A stretch of DNA of 49,685 nt from Marinifilum breve (GCF_003202155.1 NZ_QFLI01000016.1:1-49685), one strand, 5' to 3'. Numbered from the stretch's first letter, positions 34,645 through 44,346 are shown. A program made the numbers and translations. The notes: generated by a model not told the origin, from the sequence alone.

Positions 34645-36657
34645 ATGAAAAAGTTGACTATTAAAATCTTAGGTCTATTAATCTTGGCAATGCCAATTTT
34701 ATCAAGTTGTTCTGACAGCGATGATCCGATTATTCCTGTTGATCCAGTATTGGAAGCATTGGCAAACGGCACATTGTCTGGAACTCTTCCTGAAAGTGTA
34801 ACTTTAACTGCTGCCAGCTATAGACTAACTGGTGCATTAATCGTACCTGATGGAATAACTTTAACCATTCCTGCAGGAACTCAAATTGTTGCTGATAACG
34901 GGGGTACCGATGTTTACATCGGAGTATTAATGGGTGGTAAAATTAACATCAACGGTACTTCTTCTAATCCTGTTTTAATGTCATCTGCAAATGGTAACCC
35001 AGGTGATTGGGGTGGATTAACCATTTGTGGTAAAGCTACTACTACTGCTGGCGCTAACGCTGATGCAGAAGTTGGTGGATTCAAATATGGTGGATCTGAT
35101 GATGCTGATAACTCAGGTTCTATCAACTACCTTGTAATTAAAGGAACTGGTGCACAAATTAACTCTGAGTCGCAATACAATGGTGTTTCTTTCTATGCTG
35201 TTGGTTCTGCCACTACTGTAAAAAATGTTGCAGTAATTAATGGTTCTGACGATGGTGTTGAGTTCTTTGGTGGAACTGTTTCTGTTGAGAACTTGTTCTT
35301 ACAAAACAACGAAGATGACGCTATCGATTGGACTGAAGGTTGGAATGGAACCGTTAAGAATGCATACGTTGAGCATACTATCGAAGGTTTCTCAACAGTG
35401 GTTGAAGCTGACAAAGACAATAAAAATCCTAAAATTGAAAACTTAACTGCTGTTTCTACAGTTGGTGGTACTGCTTTACAGTTTAAAAAACAATCAGGTG
35501 CAACCATTACAGGATTATCTTTAACTGGTTATACTACTATTCTTGATATGAAAGATGATGGTCCTCTTTCAAATGTAATTATTGAAGGCGTTGAAGCTGA
35601 CGGTCTAAAAAGTTATGCAGGTGCTGCAACTGTTGATGTTAGTGGATGGGATTGGACAGATGCTACTCCTGTTGATGGTGTAAATGCATTGGTAGATGGT
35701 GGTACTTTAAATGGTCTACTTTCTTCTTCAGCTACGCTTAAAGCAGATACAGAATACAAACTGACAGGATCTTTCATTATTAGTGATGGTGCAACTTTAA
35801 CCATTCCGGCAGGTACTAAAATTACTGCTGATGCAGCAGGAACAGAAGTTTATATTGCTGTTTTAATGGGTGGTAAAATCAACATTAACGGTACTGCTGA
35901 AAATCCAGTTGTGATTTCATCTGCTGATGCAAACCCTGGTGATTGGGGTGGATTAACCATTTGTGGTAAAGCTACTACAACTGCTGGCGAAAATGCTGAA
36001 GCAGAAGTTGGTGGTTTCATTTACGGTGGTACTACTGATAATGATAACTCAGGTACTATCAACTACCTTGTAATTAAAGGAACCGGTGCTCAAATTAACT
36101 CTGAGTCGCAATACAATGGTGTTTCTTTATACGCAGTAGGTTCTGAAACTACTATCGAAAATGTAGCTGTAATTAATGGTGCCGATGATGGTATCGAGTT
36201 CTTTGGTGGAACTGTTTCGGCTAGCAACTTGTACCTGGAAAACAACGAAGATGATTCAGTAGACTGGACTGAAGGATGGAACGGAAAAGTAACTAACGCT
36301 TACATTTCTCACACCATTGAAGGATTTTCAACTGTATTCGAAGGGGATAAAGTAAACAACAATCCACAATTCGAAAACATTACTGCTATCTCTACAGTTG
36401 GTGGTATAGCTCTTCAATTCAAAAAGCAATCAGGTGGATCAATCACAGGATTATACCTTGAAGGTTATGATGTTGATTTGGATATGAAAGATGAAGCTTC
36501 TGAAAACGAAAATGTAAACAATGTTCAAATTAACGGAGCTAATCCTGATGTAACATTGGTTTCAGGTTCTACTGAAAGAAAGTACACTTTAAATGCAGGT
36601 AAAGATGCTGCAAAAGTAGATATTTCAGCTTGGACTTGGAGAGAAGCTGGTTTGTAA
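34645..36657 (+). CDS. Lipoprotein with two tandem beta-helix-like halves
   Basis: A 670-residue lipoprotein: signal peptide with lipobox ILSSC, lipidated C22. The mature protein is an internal duplication of about 312 residues, for example DWGGLTICGKATTTAG at about 121 and again at 433, and IKGTGAQINSESQYNGVS in both halves. The repeat is also plain in the DNA (period 936 bp), with long nearly identical stretches, so the duplication or its homogenisation is recent. Short repeated strands rich in G, N, T and V suggest a right-handed parallel beta-helix. Residues such as DDGVEFFGG and EDDAIDWTEGWNG are conserved in both halves and may bind a ligand or metal. It lies 38 bp after the TonB receptor and is probably its surface or periplasmic partner. 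Confidence 0.82.
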   Translation: MKKLTIKILGLLILAMPILSSCSDSDDPIIPVDPVLEALANGTLSGTLPESVTLTAASYRLTGALIVPDGITLTIPAGTQIVADNGGTDVYIGVLMGGKININGTSSNPVLMSSANGNPGDWGGLTICGKATTTAGANADAEVGGFKYGGSDDADNSGSINYLVIKGTGAQINSESQYNGVSFYAVGSATTVKNVAVINGSDDGVEFFGGTVSVENLFLQNNEDDAIDWTEGWNGTVKNAYVEHTIEGFSTVVEADKDNKNPKIENLTAVSTVGGTALQFKKQSGATITGLSLTGYTTILDMKDDGPLSNVIIEGVEADGLKSYAGAATVDVSGWDWTDATPVDGVNALVDGGTLNGLLSSSATLKADTEYKLTGSFIISDGATLTIPAGTKITADAAGTEVYIAVLMGGKININGTAENPVVISSADANPGDWGGLTICGKATTTAGENAEAEVGGFIYGGTTDNDNSGTINYLVIKGTGAQINSESQYNGVSLYAVGSETTIENVAVINGADDGIEFFGGTVSASNLYLENNEDDSVDWTEGWNGKVTNAYISHTIEGFSTVFEGDKVNNNPQFENITAISTVGGIALQFKKQSGGSITGLYLEGYDVDLDMKDEASENENVNNVQINGANPDVTLVSGSTERKYTLNAGKDAAKVDISAWTWREAGL

Positions 36658-36681
36658 TCAGAATTCACAATAATATAAATG

Positions 36682-36709
36682 AAGCAGACTCAAATGGGTC
36701 TGCTTTTTT
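36682..36709 (+). terminator. Terminator of the TonB receptor-lipoprotein operon
   Basis: AAGCAGAC (36682-36689) pairs with GTCTGCTT (36698-36705), followed by a T run. It lies 25 bp after the lipoprotein stop codon. Confidence 0.85.
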
Positions 36710-37058
36710 GATACAAAAAAATTTAACCATTTATTATTACACAAATTCCCCATTTTACTAATGCTCTAGCTCACAAATAGGGGGTTCGGACGAAATTCCG
36801 AGGGGTATGTATGCAACTTACATAGGGCTCGGATGAAATTACACACCCATTGCACACTTATACAATGGCCTCGGACGAAATTCCAAGGGGTATGTATGCA
36901 ACTTACATAGGGCTCAGATGAAAATACACACCCATTGCACACTTATACAATGGCCTCGGATGAAAATACACGCCCATTGCATACCTATACAATGGCCTCG
37001 GACGAAAATCCAAAGGCATTGTTAAATCACAAAACATACGTAGATAAAAATCCGAATG
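36710..37058. other. Intergenic gap carrying a tandem hairpin array
   Basis: Apart from the terminator and the array (36786-37022), this gap holds no gene I can support. The rhodanese gene ends at its right border. Confidence 0.5.
36786..37022. repeat. Tandem array of alternating 43- and 42-bp hairpin units
   Basis: Five full units and a partial sixth run head to tail: A (36786-36828), B (36829-36870), A (36871-36913), B (36914-36955), B (36956-36997), then a truncated A-like unit. All begin TCGGAyGAAA or a one-base variant. A units hold the hairpin TATGTA-N7-TACATA, B units the hairpin CCATTG-N10-CAATGG. The stems differ completely in sequence, yet each is kept perfectly paired, which points to selection for structure. 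No unique spacers are present, so it is not CRISPR. Confidence 0.75.
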
Positions 37059-37451
37059 CTATTTCACAATTTCCAGTTTTAGTTCTTTCCAATAATCCAA
37101 TCCATCCTCCAAAGAACAAACCTTAATCTTATATTTTTCAAATAGCATTTTTCCTGCAGCTATACTTCTCTCACCATATTTACAGTAAAGTAAATAGGTC
37201 TTCCTCTCTCCCAACGAATCGATGATATGATACAATTTATCTGATGATTCAGCCAATATGGCACCATCAATATGTCCCTTTTTAAAATCCTTTTTTAATC
37301 GAACATCAATTACTACGGCTTGCGGATTTAATTTGGCAACCCTTAAAAATTGCTTTGGACTTAATACCTGAACCGTATCGGCTTGTGCAAATACATTCTG
37401 ATTTACAATTAGTGCAAAAAATACGATCAGTGCTATCTTCAAATATTTCAT
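37059..37451 (-). CDS. Exported rhodanese-like protein
   Basis: A single rhodanese domain of 130 residues with a signal peptide (MKYLKIALIVFFALIVNQNVFAQ), hence periplasmic. The active-site loop YCKYGERS holds the sulphur-carrying cysteine in the C-x-x-G-x-R form of the family; the AVVIDVRLKKDFKKGHIDGA strand-turn is also typical. Such proteins move persulphide sulphur or bind thiols; the actual partner is unknown. It is 11 bp downstream of hemW, so the two are co-transcribed. Confidence 0.87.
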   Translation of the reverse strand: MKYLKIALIVFFALIVNQNVFAQADTVQVLSPKQFLRVAKLNPQAVVIDVRLKKDFKKGHIDGAILAESSDKLYHIIDSLGERKTYLLYCKYGERSIAAGKMLFEKYKIKVCSLEDGLDYWKELKLEIVK

Positions 37452-37462
37452 TTACTTGTTCG

Positions 37463-38599
37463 TTAATCTTCTTCTATATAGAAAAAATCAGACATGATAT
37501 CATTGGAAATAAACACACCTTCATCGCTTAATATTAAAGCATTGTTTTCCTTTCGGATGTGTTTTGATTGGATATATTTGGCTGCCTTTTTTTCACAATG
37601 TCGATACAAATCATCTCCAAATTGTTCTTTCACCAAACTCAAATCCAATCCCCAATAGGTTCGAAGCGAGGTAAGAATTAAATCATTAAATCGATCAAAG
37701 AAATTTAAATCTTCCTTCTCCGAAAATTCTCCTCCTTCTTGAACGGCTTTCATGTACTTATAATTGTGTGCAATGTTCCATTCTCTTTCTTTTAAGTTGT
37801 AAGAATGGGCCGATGGTCCTATTCCAAGATATTGTTTCTGTTTCCAATAACTCGAATTGTGTTTTGATATGTATCCTTCTTTGCAAAAATTGGAGATCTC
37901 GTAATGCGTAAAACCATTTTCGCGAGCCGAATCAATCAAATATTTAAACTGATTAAAACTCTCCTCTTCTTCTACTTCTATTAATTGGCCTTTCTCCAAT
38001 TTTTTAGAAAAAACCGTATTCGGATCAAACATTAAATGATAGGAAGAGATATGCTGGATATCTAAATCATAAACCAAATCAAGATTTTCTATCCATTTCT
38101 CCATACTTAAACCAGGTACTCCATAAATCTGGTCTACCGATATGTTATCGAAACCAAAATCCTGTGCCCTTTTTATGGTATCGTAAGCTTCCTTGCCCGT
38201 ATGTCGACGGTTCATTAAAATTAAATCTTCATCGTGAAATGATTGTATTCCCACACTCAATCGGTTCACCGAAGAATTTCGAAGTTGCTCAAGATATTTC
38301 TTTTTTAAATCATCAGGATTGGCTTCGAGAGTAATTTCAGCATCCGCATCAATGTTCCAGTATTTCGAACACTCATCAATTAGCATTTGTATCTGATCTG
38401 GTTGATATACCGAAGGTGTTCCCCCACCAAAATATATGGTCGAAACAGATTTTTGATCCAAATAATCCTTTCTTAATTCCAACTCCTTTTTAAAGCATTC
38501 CAGCATATCATTAGTAGATTGCAGCGAAATACTTTTGTGAAAAGCACAATAGTGGCAAAGCTGTTTGCAAAAAGGGATATGAAAATAAATTCCTGACAT
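37463..38599 (-). CDS. hemW: Radical SAM protein HemW-like (heme chaperone / coproporphyrinogen oxidase family)
   Basis: A 378-residue radical SAM enzyme. The iron-sulphur motif is C11-x3-C15-x2-C18 in IPFCKQLCHYCAF, and SVQSFHDEDLILMNRRHT and the C-terminal HemN-like domain follow. Its length and lack of the N-terminal extension place it with HemW, which inserts heme into respiratory proteins, not with HemN. It is the first gene of a two-gene operon with the rhodanese protein. The gene is divergent from the head-GIN protein at 38769. Confidence 0.88.
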   Translation of the reverse strand: MSGIYFHIPFCKQLCHYCAFHKSISLQSTNDMLECFKKELELRKDYLDQKSVSTIYFGGGTPSVYQPDQIQMLIDECSKYWNIDADAEITLEANPDDLKKKYLEQLRNSSVNRLSVGIQSFHDEDLILMNRRHTGKEAYDTIKRAQDFGFDNISVDQIYGVPGLSMEKWIENLDLVYDLDIQHISSYHLMFDPNTVFSKKLEKGQLIEVEEEESFNQFKYLIDSARENGFTHYEISNFCKEGYISKHNSSYWKQKQYLGIGPSAHSYNLKEREWNIAHNYKYMKAVQEGGEFSEKEDLNFFDRFNDLILTSLRTYWGLDLSLVKEQFGDDLYRHCEKKAAKYIQSKHIRKENNALILSDEGVFISNDIMSDFFYIEED

Positions 38600-38768
38600 A
38601 TTGAATTAAATTTCTTGCAAGGTAGAAGCAATTCTTTTATTTTCCATGTCTATTTTGATATTACACCCTATTCGTCGCATCTTTAACATTTGAAAATAAT
38701 TTTGATGCAACACTTTATATTGTATAAACGTCTTTACTACAAAGAATGACAATCTAAACCTTAGAGCT

Positions 38769-39488
38769 ATGAAAGGATATAAAAAAATAATTTCACCGAT
38801 TTTAATTTTATTAATTAGTGTTGCCACTGCATTACCAACTTTTGCCGATGGTATTAAAGGAAATGGCAATGTAAAATCGGAACAAAGAGAAGTTGGCAAT
38901 TTTGAAACCATAAAGGTGAATGGAGCTTTTACAATTTATTTATCGCAAGACGATGATTACAGTTTAAAAGTTGTTGCCGACGAAAATTTATTGGATGTTA
39001 TTACCAGTAAAATGAAAGGTGATGTTCTGTACATTACTACTGAAAAGAGCATTTACAAATCGACAGAGTTAAAACTTTATATTGGCTTTAAACATTTAAG
39101 TGAAATAAAAGCCAATGGTGCAATATCACTAAAATCCGATCAGGTTTTAAGATTCGACGAGTTGGAAATTGAAATTAATGGCGCATCATCAGCCGATTTA
39201 GAATTAAGCGCAAACAGTTTAAGTATCGATAATAGTGGTGCATCAACCATAAAACTTGCTGGTAAGTCAGAAGAAATTGACATTGACATTTCTGGTGCAG
39301 GTAGTGTAAATGCAATTAATATGAAAGCACTAAAAGGAACCATTGATATTAGCGGCGTGGGTAGCGGAAAAGTTCATGTATTGGAGGAATTAAGAGTAAG
39401 TATCTCGGGAATTGGTTCAGTAAAATACAAAGGAGATCCTAAAGTAACCAGCGATATTTCATTCCTTGGAAGTTTAAAGAAATATTAG
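38769..39488 (+). CDS. Exported head-GIN (DUF2807) adhesin-like protein
   Basis: A 239-residue protein of the putative auto-transporter adhesin, head-GIN domain family common in Bacteroidota. It has a signal peptide with residual GYKKIISPILILLISVATALPTFA, then short beta repeats with G-A/N-S spacing, e.g. FETIKVNGAFTIYLSQ, LSEIKANGAISLKSD, LEIEINGASSADLEL, IDIDISGAGSVNAINM and IDISGVGSGKVHV, suggesting a beta-helix. Despite the family name, no transporter domain is present and adhesion is unproved. Lone gene with a strong terminator. Confidence 0.88.
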   Translation: MKGYKKIISPILILLISVATALPTFADGIKGNGNVKSEQREVGNFETIKVNGAFTIYLSQDDDYSLKVVADENLLDVITSKMKGDVLYITTEKSIYKSTELKLYIGFKHLSEIKANGAISLKSDQVLRFDELEIEINGASSADLELSANSLSIDNSGASTIKLAGKSEEIDIDISGAGSVNAINMKALKGTIDISGVGSGKVHVLEELRVSISGIGSVKYKGDPKVTSDISFLGSLKKY

Positions 39489-39515
39489 AACTAAATATGA
39501 TATCTATATTAGATA

Positions 39516-39545
39516 AAAAGCTCTGCATATTTGCAGAGCTTTTTA
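39516..39545. terminator. Bidirectional terminator
   Basis: Perfect 13-bp stem (39516-39528 with 39533-39545), loop TATT, with A tract on the left and T tract on the right. It ends the head-GIN gene and can end the large convergent gene. Confidence 0.9.
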
Positions 39546-39562
39546 TTTTATTTGCATTGTAG

Positions 39563-39582
39563 AGACGGCATTAATGCCGTCT
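39563..39582. repeat. 20-bp perfect palindrome
   Basis: AGACGGCATTAATGCCGTCT reads the same on both strands and sits just past the stop codon of the gene at 39594. It could act as a second terminator stem or belong to a dispersed palindromic repeat family; no second copy is in the window. Confidence 0.6.
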
Positions 39583-39593
39583 TTACTTTAAAA

Positions 39594-42500
39594 TTATCTT
39601 TTTTTATAACCGATCACAGCATTCGAAACCGCACGTGGTTCTGGCGGTAGAGAGAAAATATTTCGCTCGTAATTCGAATTGTATGGCGATATATTTAATG
39701 TTTCTCCATTTACAACTAATGTTGAACTTCCGCCTGGATCGAATCCCATGGCTTTAACAATTTTGTACTTCTCTAAAATTCCGGCCATATCGAAATGAGT
39801 AGCTCCCACCGATTCTCGAATTCTACCATTAATGGTTAGCACGTATAAATTTCCCTGCTCATCAATTCCCACTGCAATTTTTGGACCTCGCATGTCTGTA
39901 AAGTCCAATCGGGCGGCTTGTGTTTTTATCGAATTTTGCTTCTTCCATCCTTCCACTTGCATATCGATACACTGCTTTCCTTTATCCAATAACATCGGAC
40001 CTGCTTCAACTGCATGCAAAACATCCTCTAATCCATTCACAGTAATTTCAAGCTCATCACCAACATTTGCAATTGCTGATTTCATCACTGAAAGAGGAAT
40101 GCATAAAGTTAATCCTACAGGAATTTGTTTTACTTCATCGCTATCATATATGATTTCTTTTACCGTATTTCCTGCCAATCGATATACAATACAATCCTTC
40201 GCTGAAATCATTTCTTCTTCATACATCAAATCGAAGTAAGCACATTTTCCAACTTCAAACTGATTGTAATTTTTAGCATCAAATATCAATTCAACATCAT
40301 TTGCTTTTATTCGAATGCCACTTTTACAATTTACCCTTTCAATATCAAGCTTACCCGATTGATAAATTAACAATGCAGGCTTGTTGAAGAGAGGCGTACT
40401 TAAACATTTTCCATTTGAGATTAACAAACCTAAAGGAGAACCAATATAGGATTCTGGCAAGCCCAATTTACCAACCAACTCTGGATTTAAAATATAACCA
40501 CCATTCCATGCTATTTTAGCTTGGCATTTGTTATTTTCTTCAAATTCTTTTACAAAGCTTGTTACTGTTTTTGTCTGCAATGAACTAACAGCTGTAAATT
40601 CCCAGTTTTCATGATCATCTTGCACATTCGCCTTGGCCAAAATTCCATTCCATGGATATCCATCATCATAAATTCCTGTTACATTCGAGTATTCTACATC
40701 TGCTTTTTCCTGATCGGATTTTGATATATTTTCCAATACCAATTTTAATGGAGAACCCTTGGTTTGGGCATCTTTCTTTATCAATTGTAACAATTCTTTT
40801 TCGCCTAACTTTTTGCTTAATTCTTTAAATAAATCTGAATGCAGTAAATCCGAAAAATCCTTAGCGGTTTGCACAGGAGTTGGATAAGCCAAGGTTGTAC
40901 GAACTCCTGCAGGAACAAATTGAATGTATCCTGTATTGTTAGGAATTCCCATAATATTTGCTGCCAATTCGGTTGTTACTTTACCAATATGAAATCTATC
41001 CAGATTCAATATATCTGTCATAAAAGCGGCATTTCTTCTGTTCGATATTAAGTAACCATTCTTATCCATTACTTTTCGTAATATCGATAATGCCTTCTCT
41101 CCCATTTGTGGAATATGAATTCCCACGGTTAGAGAATCAATCGACACTACTTGCAGAATTTTTTTATCGTACAAAAGTTTTAACTCCTGATCGGAACCAC
41201 ACTCAATAAATTCACGAATATCGCTCGCGGTTGTCCAATTGGTTAAAGCTTCTTCCGGAGCAAATACATATACTTTCTCAATGTTTTTACCCTTTAACTT
41301 TTCCTCGCAAATCGGATCATGCATATCCATTCCCAATCGACTTTTAATGGAATTCAGAACAAAATATTCAAGCTCATATTTCACATACTTCCCCGGAAAA
41401 TATGCCAATGGAATATTCTGTTTCATCTTCTTGAAAAGGAAACTTCTATCATCAATAGAAATCATCGATGAAGAGGTTAATTGAGAAAGAGCTAAATTTT
41501 TATCTATAAAAAACCTTGATGAACCACTCACTTTTCTCCCAATACCTGGAGGCAAATGTTTCGATTTAAGAAGATTTACCATACCTGATAATTCCTGATG
41601 TGTAAAATCATGAAACAGATAATAGTTTTTATTTCTATGTCGATAGGTAAAAGAATGGTCGTGTCTTATTGAAATCTCACCATTGCGAACAGCAAAAAGA
41701 TTATCAATTGAGTTGTAAAAATTATGCACCTGTTCCAAATCTAAATTATCTGAATCCGGATGATCTTCAATCTGTCGCTTTGCAAAATAAAAAGTGCCTC
41801 CCTTAATTTCTTGCTCTTCCATTCTAAATGAACTCGGATCAATTAACGACTTTAAATAAAGCATAAAACCTAATCTTCCATAGCCTGGTAAATAGTGTCT
41901 GTTTTCAGTATTAACAAGAGCTTTTACATCATCATTGGTAAACTTTACTTTTGATTTGTAATACTTGTAAATCTCTCCAACTTCGTTTAAGTTTTTATGA
42001 TTTGACTGTAATTGTAAATAGAGTTTTTTTACGATTTCTTCTATTCCCAAATTTAAAGAGTTGATGCTATATCTAGTATCAATTACTTTCTTATTGTGAC
42101 TTACACTTCGGTGATGAATGTGTGGAAAAAACACCTTCTCTATGGTTTCATTCACATGCGAGTCGTATATTCTTCTGCCTGTAAACTCAATAACTTTTAA
42201 TCTCTCCTGCTCAGGCAGATGTTCACCTATAACTTCTGCATAAACATTTTCTGGTTGATATCTTCTGCAAAATATAGGAACACCAGCTGCTGCAGCTTCT
42301 AAAATAGGCAAGCCTCTCCCCTCAGTTTTCGATGGCAACAATATCAAAGAAGAAATACTGTATAATTCGGGAATACCAATAGGATTTTCAAAATGGTTCT
42401 TAAACCTTTTTTTATCCATCTCGCTAAACAAAAATCCCAAGTATATTCTCTTTCTAAATTCTGGATCCATCCCCTCTAAAAGCTCTTGAAATCGTGTCAA

Positions 42501-43754
42501 TAATTTTTGAAAATAGGGATATTGCCCCAAAGGAATTGGTCCGGTAATTAATATGGTAACTTTTAAATCCTCCGATTCTCTGATTTTCTCTTTTAAACTC
42601 TCAACTTGTAACATCTTACCAACTAGATCGAATCCCAATTCAATCCTTTTTCTTGAAATCACCCTTGTTGGTTGAAGAAAAATAATATTCTCAGACAAGA
42701 ATTTGTGCATCGCCTTTGTCTTGTATCCAATGTAAATTGGTTCCGGATTTTTCTTGTCCACCAATTTATACTCCAACACATCCTTTACCGAATAACTAAC
42801 CAATGCTTTTTTGTGATATCGGCTTAGCATCTTCTCCATCTGAAAAAGAGATTCTATTCTTCTTCTCTTGTCAATATTGTTGTATTCAGTAGTATCAACA
42901 GCTGTTCCAATTTCAGCAACATTTGCAGGATTGTGTCCTTTATAATGTATCAGGTATTCACTTTGCTTTTTGTTGATGTTAACATTCATCCACGAACGCG
43001 ATTCCCATGGATATAACACCTCCAATTGTGAAAAGAATTCTCCTAAATGTGAATTCAGAAAGAAGAAATCACGTGGACCTTTTTTTAATCCTTTAACCTC
43101 CTTTGTAATTTCAGAATTGCCACCTTCCCAATAATAATCATGATTGTTATTGATTACAGGAATTCCCATATATTCTGAAACCAAAACTGTAGCCAAAGCA
43201 GCTGCTACATTTCCCGGATTTGAACACAAATTAATAAGGTATAACAAGCCGATATTATTATCCTCTATATATGAACTTAGCTTTTCACAAATGGTAAGAG
43301 TTTGATCCCAAAATTTTACAATCAAAGCATTGTACTCTTTGCTTCCTCGTTCCAATTTGGTAAAGTAGAAATCCTTGTATAGTGTCCAATCATCAAATCC
43401 TTGCATTTCTTCAATAGCAAAAGTTTTGGTTCTTGAATCCATAATCTTGGAAGCCTCTGGATAAAATTTGCCGGCTAAATAATGTATGGCAATATCATCG
43501 CCAAAATTGTATCGGAATGTTTTTGCATATTTCTCTACCTCTATACTAACACCATCAATAGAATAATAGAAGGTAGAAAAAGCAATCCCTTTTTTATTAA
43601 TATTAGATTTAAACCTTTCAAAACTTTGGTTAAACTCAACTACAGGAATTGATTTGTTTTCCTTAAAACGATCAATAAACAATCCTAAATCAAACCATGT
43701 GTTAATTCTTTCAGAACACAACATCTCCATCAATTCAGTAGCTTTCATAGTCAT
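39594..43754 (-). CDS. Glycosyltransferase-phosphodiester glycosidase fusion
   Basis: A very large 1386-residue cytosolic protein without signal peptide. The N-terminal 620 residues resemble a GT-B glycosyltransferase of the GT4 type: NNIGLLYLINLCSNPGNVAAALATVL in the acceptor domain, the repeated sugar-donor segment TILITGPIPLGQYPYFQ, and SSLILLPSKTEGRGLPILEAAAAGVP near 465-490, including the E-x7-E pair. A middle part (about 640-1010) is not recognised. Residues from about 1024 to the end resemble phosphodiester glycosidases (NAGPA family), with GFDPGGSSTLVVNG near 1334 and the closing PRAVSNAVIGY. Joining a transferase with an enzyme that removes sugar-1-phosphodiesters suggests handling of a phospho-sugar polymer. 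Alone, with a palindrome after it. Confidence 0.8.
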   Translation of the reverse strand: MTMKATELMEMLCSERINTWFDLGLFIDRFKENKSIPVVEFNQSFERFKSNINKKGIAFSTFYYSIDGVSIEVEKYAKTFRYNFGDDIAIHYLAGKFYPEASKIMDSRTKTFAIEEMQGFDDWTLYKDFYFTKLERGSKEYNALIVKFWDQTLTICEKLSSYIEDNNIGLLYLINLCSNPGNVAAALATVLVSEYMGIPVINNNHDYYWEGGNSEITKEVKGLKKGPRDFFFLNSHLGEFFSQLEVLYPWESRSWMNVNINKKQSEYLIHYKGHNPANVAEIGTAVDTTEYNNIDKRRRIESLFQMEKMLSRYHKKALVSYSVKDVLEYKLVDKKNPEPIYIGYKTKAMHKFLSENIIFLQPTRVISRKRIELGFDLVGKMLQVESLKEKIRESEDLKVTILITGPIPLGQYPYFQKLLTRFQELLEGMDPEFRKRIYLGFLFSEMDKKRFKNHFENPIGIPELYSISSLILLPSKTEGRGLPILEAAAAGVPIFCRRYQPENVYAEVIGEHLPEQERLKVIEFTGRRIYDSHVNETIEKVFFPHIHHRSVSHNKKVIDTRYSINSLNLGIEEIVKKLYLQLQSNHKNLNEVGEIYKYYKSKVKFTNDDVKALVNTENRHYLPGYGRLGFMLYLKSLIDPSSFRMEEQEIKGGTFYFAKRQIEDHPDSDNLDLEQVHNFYNSIDNLFAVRNGEISIRHDHSFTYRHRNKNYYLFHDFTHQELSGMVNLLKSKHLPPGIGRKVSGSSRFFIDKNLALSQLTSSSMISIDDRSFLFKKMKQNIPLAYFPGKYVKYELEYFVLNSIKSRLGMDMHDPICEEKLKGKNIEKVYVFAPEEALTNWTTASDIREFIECGSDQELKLLYDKKILQVVSIDSLTVGIHIPQMGEKALSILRKVMDKNGYLISNRRNAAFMTDILNLDRFHIGKVTTELAANIMGIPNNTGYIQFVPAGVRTTLAYPTPVQTAKDFSDLLHSDLFKELSKKLGEKELLQLIKKDAQTKGSPLKLVLENISKSDQEKADVEYSNVTGIYDDGYPWNGILAKANVQDDHENWEFTAVSSLQTKTVTSFVKEFEENNKCQAKIAWNGGYILNPELVGKLGLPESYIGSPLGLLISNGKCLSTPLFNKPALLIYQSGKLDIERVNCKSGIRIKANDVELIFDAKNYNQFEVGKCAYFDLMYEEEMISAKDCIVYRLAGNTVKEIIYDSDEVKQIPVGLTLCIPLSVMKSAIANVGDELEITVNGLEDVLHAVEAGPMLLDKGKQCIDMQVEGWKKQNSIKTQAARLDFTDMRGPKIAVGIDEQGNLYVLTINGRIRESVGATHFDMAGILEKYKIVKAMGFDPGGSSTLVVNGETLNISPYNSNYERNIFSLPPEPRAVSNAVIGYKKR

Positions 43755-43917
43755 AATAGGTAGAATTCAGTTTAACAAAATTTCAAATAATATTCAAATT
43801 ACAAAATTCTGGTAAATTGGTCAATAGCATATTGATTCAAACATATTTATACTATGAACTTGAAAACTTAAAATAGCTTGCTAACTTTGAGCAACTATTA
43901 TCGACACATATAAGCTT

Positions 43918-44346
43918 ATGAAGAGAAAATTGTTATGGCGAAATATTATATGGGCAATAATTATATTCATCCTTTGCTCTATTCCAGGCAATGATTTACC
44001 CAAAACATCGGCCATACATATTCCACATTTCGACAAGCTTGTTCACTTTGGAATGTTCTTTATTATGGGAATTTTTTTGATGGCAGAATTAAGCTTTCAA
44101 ACCAAATTAAAAAAGTCTCGAATAATTCTAATAACAGTATTATTAGTTACTACCTATGGTGGTGCAATAGAATATTTACAACAACATTATTTTACAAATC
44201 GTAGTGGTGATTATATTGATTTAGCCGCAGATATTCTAGGAGGTGTTGTTGCTATTATAATTTATCCATGGATAAAAAAACAAAAGGACTTGCTGTTAAA
44301 TCGCAAGCCCTTTAGTGAAATATCTTTTCTAAAGAAAATCTTATAG
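43918..44346 (+). CDS. VanZ-like integral membrane protein
   Basis: A 142-residue protein with four hydrophobic helices. The VanZ-type features IHIPHFDKLVHFGMFFIMG, YGGAIEYLQQHYF and the helix-leading DYIDLAADILGGVVA are clear. VanZ gives low-level teicoplanin resistance in enterococci; the general role of this common family is not known. The first helix may be cleaved or serve as anchor. The last six bases overlap the end of the opposite rrf2-type gene. Confidence 0.85.
   Translation: MKRKLLWRNIIWAIIIFILCSIPGNDLPKTSAIHIPHFDKLVHFGMFFIMGIFLMAELSFQTKLKKSRIILITVLLVTTYGGAIEYLQQHYFTNRSGDYIDLAADILGGVVAIIIYPWIKKQKDLLLNRKPFSEISFLKKIL

Noticed and set aside
36786-37022. CRISPR array
   Set aside because: Units are continuous repeats without unique spacers, and no cas gene is near.
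36935-37126. Open frame with a repeated 14-residue peptide (HTYTMASDEN...)
   Set aside because: It only exists because the B units are 42 bp long, a multiple of three; it would start at TTG, and A units in the same frame contain stops. The hairpin structure explains the repeat better.
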